Positions 57,052 to 64,000 of a stretch of DNA of 64,000 nt are shown here, one piece after another. The stretch is from assembly GCA_021158465.1 (NCBI GenBank), contig JAGGUN010000006.1, positions 1 through 64,000 of the forward strand. Reading direction: 5' to 3'. The stretch's first letter is position 1. Each line of letters begins with the position of its first letter. The notes under the pieces are model-generated. The model made no database searches. It was not told where the DNA came from and worked only from the letters and a program-made list of their open reading frames with translations. The DNA comes from a bacterium. GTDB lineage: Bacteria > UBP14 > UBA6098 > 4484-93. A program made the translations under genes and the position numbers.

Positions 57052-58533
57052 CTAAAATCCTAAGACATTTGTTATATATCCCCAGCCGGTTGTATCCAGC
57101 AGAGAATTTGCCGCCGGGGACAGGATTGACGAGTTAAGCAGCGGATAGCCGAGCCCGAGTGCAAGGCAGAGAACCGCAAGTATTATCATAGCGGATGACA
57201 TAGCGAATGGAGATTCCTTTACCTTTGCCAGTTTATCGGGTAGTTTTCCGAAGAGTGTGTATTTCTGCAACTTCACATAGTATGAAATCGTTATAAAGGC
57301 GACGCCAACGGCGATAATCCCAGGGACTATTTCTCCAGCCCTGAAACAGGCGATAATTATTATCAGCTTGCTCCAGAAGCCGGCAAACGGCGGTATCCCG
57401 GAGATTGAAAGGGCGCCGATGGATGTTGCAATGGATGTCACGGGCATCCTTTTGGATAATCCCCCGAATTCCCTCATATCTCTGGAGCCTGTTGCTTTCT
57501 CGATTGAGCCGGAGCAGAGGAACAGAAGTCCCTTGTAGGTTGAGTGGTTCAGGAGGTGGAAGATGGCTCCGACAAGACCGAGTGCGGTTCCAAGGGACAA
57601 GCCGAGGAAGATGTATCCTATCTGACTTATAGTCGAGTAGGCAAGCATCCTTTTTATGTCCCACTGACCTATTGCCAGCAGTCCGCCCACGAGCATAGAA
57701 ATAACTCCGAGAACCATTATTACTTTGAGGAATATCGGGTCAACGGGGATAACATTGTAGAATACCCTTGCCATAGCATACACACCCAGAGCCTTGACGA
57801 GAACGCCTGACAGCATTGCGGATACAGGTGCAGGTGCAGATGGGTGTGCATCGGGCAACCAGGCGTGGAACGGAACAAGGGCAGCCTTCGTTGCAAAACC
57901 TGCAAGGAATAGAACGGCTGCAAAGAGAACCGCAGCGTTATTCCCAGTCCCCTTCAGGAAAACGGATATATCTGCCATATTGACGGAGCCTGTCACGGAA
58001 TATATTATCGCCACCCCGAACAGTATGAGCGTGGATGCAATCGAGCCGAGTATGAGATACTTGAAGGATGCCTCCAGCTCCTCAGCCTCGACACCGAACC
58101 CGACGAGTCCGTAACTTGCCAGAGACGCTATCTCGAGGAAGACAAACAGGTTGAACATATCCCCTGTCAACACGACGCCGTTCATACCTGCCATCATAAG
58201 CAGAAATAGGGCAAAGAACTTCGGTTTGTTTGTGTACCATTCCATATACGATAGGGAATAAACTGTAACGAAGAATCCGAGCAGATTGATGACGAGGAGC
58301 ATAAGCTCCGATAGCGGGTCGAGAACGAGGCAGATGCCCCAGGGAGGTGCCCATCCACCCATTCGGTAGACGATTGGCTCGGAGCCGATGAGAAGGATGG
58401 AGGCTACGAGGGTAAATCCACCGACAACGGTTGCCCATATATCTGCGAACCGCTTCCACCATTTCGTTACAATCAAGATCAGGATTGCTGAACCAAGCGG
58501 TGCTGCAATCGTTCCTAAGGCAAGGTTCTCCAT
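57052..58533 (-). CDS. Mrp subunit D/NuoN-like antiporter subunit (MbhH-like)
   Basis: KAALVPFHAWLPDAHPSAPAPVSAMLSGVLVKALGVYAMAR; GIPPFAGFWSKLIII. Confidence 0.92.
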   Translation of the reverse strand: MENLALGTIAAPLGSAILILIVTKWWKRFADIWATVVGGFTLVASILLIGSEPIVYRMGGWAPPWGICLVLDPLSELMLLVINLLGFFVTVYSLSYMEWYTNKPKFFALFLLMMAGMNGVVLTGDMFNLFVFLEIASLASYGLVGFGVEAEELEASFKYLILGSIASTLILFGVAIIYSVTGSVNMADISVFLKGTGNNAAVLFAAVLFLAGFATKAALVPFHAWLPDAHPSAPAPVSAMLSGVLVKALGVYAMARVFYNVIPVDPIFLKVIMVLGVISMLVGGLLAIGQWDIKRMLAYSTISQIGYIFLGLSLGTALGLVGAIFHLLNHSTYKGLLFLCSGSIEKATGSRDMREFGGLSKRMPVTSIATSIGALSISGIPPFAGFWSKLIIIIACFRAGEIVPGIIAVGVAFITISYYVKLQKYTLFGKLPDKLAKVKESPFAMSSAMIILAVLCLALGLGYPLLNSSILSPAANSLLDTTGWGYITNVLGF

Positions 58534-58552
58534 ATAATTATCTCCTTAAATT

Positions 58553-58897
58553 CTATCCACGCAACCTGTTTATCTCGGACATATCGAATGTATTGTATTT
58601 CTCGTAAAGCCTTATAGCGAGTGCCGCCATAAGAGCAAGAGTTCCCAGCCCGATGACAATCGATGTTAGGACGAGCGCCTGTGGGAGCGGGTCCACCCCC
58701 TTCGAGGCAAATTCTGCCACATCCTGTCCCTTGGCAAGTATTGGAGCTATTCCACCCGCTTTGTAGCCAACGAGTATCAAGAACAGGTTGACAGAGTATT
58801 CGATTATGACCATACCGATTATCTTCTTTACGATATGCCTCTTTGCTATGATGGAGTATATCCCGATGACGAAGAGGACGGTGCAGAGGATATACAT
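58553..58897 (-). CDS. Mrp subunit C/NuoK-like (MbhG-like)
   Basis: VIEYSVNLFLILVGY...DPLPQALVLTSIVIGLGTLALMAALAIRLYEKYNT. Confidence 0.9.
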   Translation of the reverse strand: MYILCTVLFVIGIYSIIAKRHIVKKIIGMVIIEYSVNLFLILVGYKAGGIAPILAKGQDVAEFASKGVDPLPQALVLTSIVIGLGTLALMAALAIRLYEKYNTFDMSEINRLRG

Positions 58898-59343
58898 TAT
58901 TCTTCCTCCTTTTCAGTAAGGACACGCCCGTAGATGGAGAGGGCGACAAGTATCGCATACAGCGATGCGCCGACCTTGACCCCGATGGCAATATTGGAGA
59001 GTGGAATGGTTCCTGCACTCACGAGCCTGAAGGGTGTCCCATGATTGATGAAGTTGTAAAGGAAGTATCCGCTGAAGATTGACCCAAGGAGACCGATTAT
59101 GAAGAATGAGAACGCTCCGAGGTTGTCGGACAGCGATGCAGCGAAGTTGGAGAGCTTTCTCATTGCGACCTTCTTGCTGAAGGCAAGCATTATAAGGACA
59201 TACGCGATGGAGATAAAGACCCCTCCTGCAAATCCGCCTCCAGGGGTGATGTGTCCGTATATCACTATGGATGCCCCATAAAGGAGTATAAAGCCTATGA
59301 CCAGTCGTGCGACGGTCTTTACTATTTTTGTCATTCCTTCCAT
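58897..59343 (-). CDS. Mrp subunit B-like (MbhF-like)
   Basis: LLYGASIVIYGHITPGGGFAGGVFISIAYVLIMLAFSKK. Confidence 0.9.
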   Translation of the reverse strand: MEGMTKIVKTVARLVIGFILLYGASIVIYGHITPGGGFAGGVFISIAYVLIMLAFSKKVAMRKLSNFAASLSDNLGAFSFFIIGLLGSIFSGYFLYNFINHGTPFRLVSAGTIPLSNIAIGVKVGASLYAILVALSIYGRVLTEKEEE

Positions 59344-59346
59344 ACT

Positions 59347-59928
59347 TCATCTACTCCCTTTTATCTCTTTGTCCTCGATGATACCGAAGCTGCCTTTATC
59401 CTTCTCGCTGGTATGCTTTCTCCCCTTCGGGCGAAGGATGACAAATGCGCCGAGGATGGATGTGAACAGCACTATCGCCTCGCCGAGCGTATCGTATGCT
59501 CGATAATCGAGGATGACCGATGCGACTATATTTGCGGCGCCAGTCTCTCTTGTCCCCTCACGCAGGTAGGAGCTTGAAACCCTCATAAGCGGGTTGCCGA
59601 ACTCGGGCAACCCTTTGTAAGCCCAGAAGGCGAATACGAGGAACAACCCTACGAACACGAGCCCAACGATATTAGCAAAGTTGTCCTGCCGCCGCTCGAT
59701 TGCGTAGTTGTCCGCTCTGATTGTAACCCTTATCAGTATAATCAGCGATAGCACCTCCACGATTACCTGCGTGATGGCAATGTCCGGTGCCCTCAGGAAA
59801 AGGAATATCACGGATGCTCCAACTCCAACGGCACCGACTGCTATGACCGCCGAGAGCATATTCTTCGTCTCCACAGCAACGATCGCGCCGATTATCATAA
59901 AGACCATCAAAACATAGAAGACTGTCAT
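59347..59928 (-). CDS. Fused MbhD-MbhE-like subunit (DUF4040 plus MbhE-type)
   Basis: APDIAITQVIVEVLSLIILIRVTIR (DUF4040-like) followed by TGAANIVASVILDYRAYDTLGEAIVLFTSILGAFVIL. Confidence 0.82.
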   Translation of the reverse strand: MTVFYVLMVFMIIGAIVAVETKNMLSAVIAVGAVGVGASVIFLFLRAPDIAITQVIVEVLSLIILIRVTIRADNYAIERRQDNFANIVGLVFVGLFLVFAFWAYKGLPEFGNPLMRVSSSYLREGTRETGAANIVASVILDYRAYDTLGEAIVLFTSILGAFVILRPKGRKHTSEKDKGSFGIIEDKEIKGSR

Positions 59929-59937
59929 AGTGCTCTC

Positions 59938-61815
59938 CTATGGTGTTAGAACGGTGATTAGTATCGCTACAACCCCTATTATACACCAGGAAAGATATGT
60001 CGAAAGCACACCTGTGTGCATAAGTTTCATCGGTCTGACGAAAAGCGACTGCCCGAGGAAACCAAGATAATTGTAGAGGTCGAACACGCCTCGCTTTGCG
60101 TCCCGGTAAACGCCCTTGAGTATCCCGAGTTTCTCAACTGTCTTGTAATATTCTGTTCCCGGGAAACGGACACTGTCCGGCTCCTTTGTCAACGGACTGT
60201 AAGAGTATGGGAACTTCTCGCCGTAGAAAAACGGCTCGACAACCTTCATCTTCCCTGTCCTGAGGATTGCGTAAATCAGAAGCCCGATGAATATCCCGAC
60301 AATTATAAGCACCGTAGCAAGGGTCGAGGAGTAGAAGCCCATTCCAAGCATCAACGGGGCTGTTATACTTATGTTTGTGGAGTATCCAAGAGCTGGCAGG
60401 ATGAGTTTGTAGACCGGATAGCTGGCAAACACTCCGAAGAAGATACATAGAACAGCAAGTAGCAAACTCGGTATCTTCATACTGATTGGAACATCTGTGA
60501 TTTTTCCCGGGAGACCCTCCGGTTTCTTGCCTGTAAATATCGATGCGAGCACCTTTATAAAGGATGCAAGTGTGAGTGCACTTCCGAATACTGCAACGAC
60601 GAGCCATACGGTCTGATGTGTCTCGACGAGCCCCTGATACACGAGCCATTTCGATGCGAACCCGTTGAACGGTGGAATCCCGGAGATTGAGAAGGCAAAT
60701 ATTGTCATTGTGATGAATGTGAACGGCATATACCTTGCCAGCCCACCTACCTGGTCGAGTTCGGTTGTCTCTGCTCTCTTTTCAACGGAGCCTGCCGAGA
60801 GGAAAAGCCCTGATTTGTATATTGCATGGTTTATCATATGAAACAGTCCGCCGACTATCCCGGCAGTGACACCTGTTCCGATGCCAAGGACCATATAGCC
60901 GACCTGGCTTATCGCGTGGAACGATAGCAGTTTCTTTAGCTCGTGCTGAACCATCGCCATACCGACAGCGGCAAGAACGGTAACGCCGCCTATCACGAGA
61001 AGAACGGTTCTTAGTCCACCGTTCAGCTGGAAGATATCGAGCGATATCCTCGCCAGAAGATATATACCGAGCAGTTTATCGAGTGAAGCTGGCAGAAGAG
61101 CCAGAACAGGTGTCGGTGCCCCCTCCGCTGCTGTCGGTATCCAGGAGTGAAGCGGCATCGCGCCGGCTTTTGCCATAGCGGCTGCAAGGAATAAAAGATA
61201 CATAACGGTTGATGTGGTATCGGATACAGGTATCTTCAGAGTGGATAGCGAGAGATTTCCGTATTTCAGTGCGACGAGCACAACTCCCAGGAGCATACAG
61301 GCGTCGGTGAAGCCGAGTATGACAAATGCTTTCCCCATACCTGCTCTTGCCTTATTATTACCACCCAGTCCGATGAGGAAGAACAGAAGTGCAGTCAAAA
61401 TCTCCCAGAAGATAAGGAGGAAGAACAGATTGTCCGAGAGCAGAACGCCGTTTGCCGCAGCAAGTGTCCAGAGGGAGAAGGCATAGTATATATGGAGCCC
61501 CCGCTTGCCTGCCATAAAGCTCCAAGAGTAGAGGACGATGATGGTGACAAAGAAGCTTGCGAATATCACAAGGAGCGAACTGAGCGGGTATCCTCTGAAG
61601 GCAAATGGAAGCTCGAACCCGCCGAGGTTGAGTGTGAAGAAACTTGCCCTTACCTCTCCGAGGGGGTATAGAGCAAATGAGAGATAGAATGTATAGGCAG
61701 CCGCCAGAAAGGCGATTATCTCTTTTATCCATTTGACCCGCGGGAGGATAAGGCACAAGGCTCCTGCTATCGCTGGAACAACGAGAATGTTCGAGAACAT
61801 CTGATTTGCCATCAT
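59938..61815 (-). CDS. NuoL/MrpA-like proton-translocating subunit
   Basis: KAGAMPLHSWIPTAAEGAPTPVLALLPASLDKLLGIYLLAR, SQVGYMVLGIG, GIPPFNGFASKWLVYQG; extended C-terminus. Confidence 0.9.
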   Translation of the reverse strand: MMANQMFSNILVVPAIAGALCLILPRVKWIKEIIAFLAAAYTFYLSFALYPLGEVRASFFTLNLGGFELPFAFRGYPLSSLLVIFASFFVTIIVLYSWSFMAGKRGLHIYYAFSLWTLAAANGVLLSDNLFFLLIFWEILTALLFFLIGLGGNNKARAGMGKAFVILGFTDACMLLGVVLVALKYGNLSLSTLKIPVSDTTSTVMYLLFLAAAMAKAGAMPLHSWIPTAAEGAPTPVLALLPASLDKLLGIYLLARISLDIFQLNGGLRTVLLVIGGVTVLAAVGMAMVQHELKKLLSFHAISQVGYMVLGIGTGVTAGIVGGLFHMINHAIYKSGLFLSAGSVEKRAETTELDQVGGLARYMPFTFITMTIFAFSISGIPPFNGFASKWLVYQGLVETHQTVWLVVAVFGSALTLASFIKVLASIFTGKKPEGLPGKITDVPISMKIPSLLLAVLCIFFGVFASYPVYKLILPALGYSTNISITAPLMLGMGFYSSTLATVLIIVGIFIGLLIYAILRTGKMKVVEPFFYGEKFPYSYSPLTKEPDSVRFPGTEYYKTVEKLGILKGVYRDAKRGVFDLYNYLGFLGQSLFVRPMKLMHTGVLSTYLSWCIIGVVAILITVLTP

Positions 61816-61821
61816 CGCTCC

Positions 61822-63009
61822 TTATTTCCCCAGTTTCTTCCTTATAAGTTCTGTTTTCTCCTGGCTGAGCTTGATGAGGTCTGCTTCCTTGAGAGTTGAC
61901 CTGTTTCCAGATTTGTCCACAACACCCACCCTTTCGGTGCAGCAGTAGCAGGGGTCGATCGATGCCGTTATGAGTGCGACATCGGCTATCTCCTCACCGA
62001 TGCAGCTTGCCTTGAAGGATGGCAGGTTCATAAATGTCGGTGCACGAACCTTGTGGCGGTAAGGCATATTGCTGCCATCGCTTCTGACATAGTGAAACAC
62101 CTCACCTCTTGGCGCCTCATGAATTCCTATCCCTTCCCCCGGTGGAACCTCAGAGAGTTCTGCATCGATTGGTCCATCGGGAAGGTTCTCGAGGCACTGG
62201 CGGATTATCTTCACGCTCTCGAAGTTCTCCAGCAGTCTGACCACCGCCTTTGAGAAGACATCGCCGTCCGGCTGAACACACACATCCCATTTGACCTTGT
62301 CGTATGCTCCATATGGATGGTCACGCCTCACATCCCAGTCGAGATTGCTGCCTCTGGCAGTCGGTCCTACGACAGAGTATGCGATGGCGTCCTCGGTCGA
62401 GAGCACTCCAACGCCCTTTAGTCTCGCGTGCATCACAGGGTCGTCCAGTATCGCGTTGGTGATAAGTTCGTTCGGCTTCCAGACCTCCTCTATCCGCTTG
62501 AGTGCATATTCTATCTGCTCATCGTTGAAATCTCTTCTAACACCCCCCGGCTTGAACATAGCATAATGGTTCCTGTTCCCTGTTAGCTTCTCGCTTATGT
62601 CCAGTATTGTCTCCCTGCATTTCCAAGCCCACATAAACACCGTGTTGTAGCCGATGAAATGTCCGGCAAGACCGACCCATAGCAGGTGTGAGTGTATCCG
62701 TTCCAGCTCAGCTATGATGGTTCTTATATACTGCGCCCTCGGTGGAGCCTCTATTCCGGCTACATCCTCCACTGCCTGAACATAGGCGAACGGATGCGAT
62801 GTCGAGCATATACCGCATATCCTCTCGACGACGAATGTATCCTGGTCCCAGGTCTTGCTCTCGACTATCTTCTCTATTGCCCTGTGGTTGTAGCCTATCC
62901 TGACATCCATATCGACGACCGTCTCGCCGTCGACATAGAGTATGAAAAACTCTGGCTCCTCCAAGAGCGGGTGGTATGGTCCTATCGGGATTACTGTTTT
63001 CTTTTTCAT
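61822..63009 (-). CDS. Group-4 [NiFe] hydrogenase large subunit (MbhL-like)
   Basis: Both Ni-binding motifs present: RICGICSTSHP and DPCYCCTER. Confidence 0.92.
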   Translation of the reverse strand: MKKKTVIPIGPYHPLLEEPEFFILYVDGETVVDMDVRIGYNHRAIEKIVESKTWDQDTFVVERICGICSTSHPFAYVQAVEDVAGIEAPPRAQYIRTIIAELERIHSHLLWVGLAGHFIGYNTVFMWAWKCRETILDISEKLTGNRNHYAMFKPGGVRRDFNDEQIEYALKRIEEVWKPNELITNAILDDPVMHARLKGVGVLSTEDAIAYSVVGPTARGSNLDWDVRRDHPYGAYDKVKWDVCVQPDGDVFSKAVVRLLENFESVKIIRQCLENLPDGPIDAELSEVPPGEGIGIHEAPRGEVFHYVRSDGSNMPYRHKVRAPTFMNLPSFKASCIGEEIADVALITASIDPCYCCTERVGVVDKSGNRSTLKEADLIKLSQEKTELIRKKLGK

Positions 63010-63483
63010 CTAAAAGTCCCTCCTGAAGTCCTTTCTCATTGGATATTTCCCATCGGGCCAGTCATCAGCCAGAAGCAGATGCCTCATATCGGGATGCCCG
63101 ACAAATTCAACCCCGAAAAGCTCGTGTATCTCGCGCTCGATCCAGTCAAATGCGGGGATATCCTTCCCGATGGATTCTATCCTGAAATCTTCCCTTGGGA
63201 CGAGCGTCTTGACATTGATAAAGATGTTTCTCTGATTGTCGAGAGCCATATGGTATAATATCTCCACACCGTCGGGTGTGTCGACGCCAGATGAGATTGA
63301 ATGCCTCCCAGCATACTCGTAGAATATGTATTTTACCACTTCGGGAGCATCCTTCTTGTCGACCAGAATATATATCCTGCTGTGGCGAGGGTGTGCAGTA
63401 TCCAGTATCTTGTCTCCGAATCTTTCCTTTATATCGTTTATGTAGAAATTAGGGTCCTTTTGTTCTTTGATTCTGTCTATCAT
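63010..63483 (-). CDS. NuoC/MbhK-like hydrogenase subunit
   Basis: DWIEREIHELFGVEFVGHPDMRHLLLADDWPDGKYPMRKDF. Confidence 0.92.
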   Translation of the reverse strand: MIDRIKEQKDPNFYINDIKERFGDKILDTAHPRHSRIYILVDKKDAPEVVKYIFYEYAGRHSISSGVDTPDGVEILYHMALDNQRNIFINVKTLVPREDFRIESIGKDIPAFDWIEREIHELFGVEFVGHPDMRHLLLADDWPDGKYPMRKDFRRDF

Positions 63484-63497
63484 CTTATTCCCTCTTT

Positions 63498-63929
63498 CTA
63501 TATTGCCTTCAACGCCTTAACGATAGCGTCTATCATAGCCTCGGGTCTCGGTGGGCATCCTGGGACATAGACGATGACGCCCTCCGGGTCTACCTCGTGT
63601 ATGACCTTGTCTACTGGTCCTTCCGTGTTGTATCCGCCTGCGAATATCCCGGTCGATATGCCGCAAGAACCGAATGCGAACACAACCCTCGGTCTCGGTG
63701 TCTGGAGATAGACCTCTATGAGTCTTGGCTTGCTAAGCCTGTTTACCATACCTGTTACGAGCAGTGCGTCGGCGTGCCGTGGTGAGCCGACCAGCAGTAT
63801 CCCAAACCGCTCAACATCAAACCTTGGTGTCAGGAGGTCGAGTATCTCAATATCACAGTTGTTGCACGGTGAGCAGGCAACATGGTATACCCATATCGAC
63901 TTCTTGAACGCCTTCATCTTAAGACTCAT
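63498..63929 (-). CDS. NuoB/MbhJ-like [NiFe] hydrogenase small subunit
   Basis: HVACSPCNNCDIEILDLLTPR, FAFGSCGISTGIFAGGYNTEGPVDKVI, VYVPGCPPRPEAMIDAIVKAL. Confidence 0.92.
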   Translation of the reverse strand: MSLKMKAFKKSIWVYHVACSPCNNCDIEILDLLTPRFDVERFGILLVGSPRHADALLVTGMVNRLSKPRLIEVYLQTPRPRVVFAFGSCGISTGIFAGGYNTEGPVDKVIHEVDPEGVIVYVPGCPPRPEAMIDAIVKALKAI

Positions 63930-64000
63930 ATATACTCTCCATCTTTGAGTGAGCGGTTTTCATAGTCCAACATAGCTTAATATTCCGGACAGAGTCGCAA

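Noticed and set aside
63949-64000. Upstream gene fragment (possible MbhM/NuoH C-terminus) at the right edge
   Set aside because: Only about 50 nt with several short frames open; too little sequence to call a gene.

Overview
The window holds about 59 supported protein-coding genes and is densely packed with operons. FlgD/T9SS-type 'PNPFN...' C-termini, LPS-type functions and the gene repertoire suggest a Gram-negative, possibly FCB-group candidate-phylum bacterium; that placement is inference only. The left edge is an AT-rich type II restriction fragment. It is followed by housekeeping and envelope genes (nadE, pckA, heptose-epimerase-like gene, glutamine synthetase, two DUF3857/transglutaminase-like proteins, O-antigen ligase-like gene, cysS, HIT protein, plsC). 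Next come a large gingipain-like (C25) secreted peptidase, a heterodimeric ABC exporter pair, an FG-GAP beta-propeller protein, a ClC channel, a variant UDG, rnfCDG without rnfABE, a double-domain ThyX, smpB, an NtrC-family regulator, an M1 peptidase and an exbB-exbD-exbD-tonB set. The middle (about 40.4-48.1 kb, minus strand) is an unusual locus in which two families of small secreted paralogs alternate. It lies next to two TMTC-like TPR glycosyltransferases and is my best candidate for an undescribed surface-assembly system. The right end is a group-4 energy-converting [NiFe] hydrogenase/Mrp antiporter cluster, followed by a separately promoted operon with a degenerate DNA methyltransferase, a hydrogenase protease, hypA, hypB and glgA. 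I saw no convincing tRNA, rRNA, CRISPR array, prophage or IS element. All family calls come from reading motifs, with no database search.
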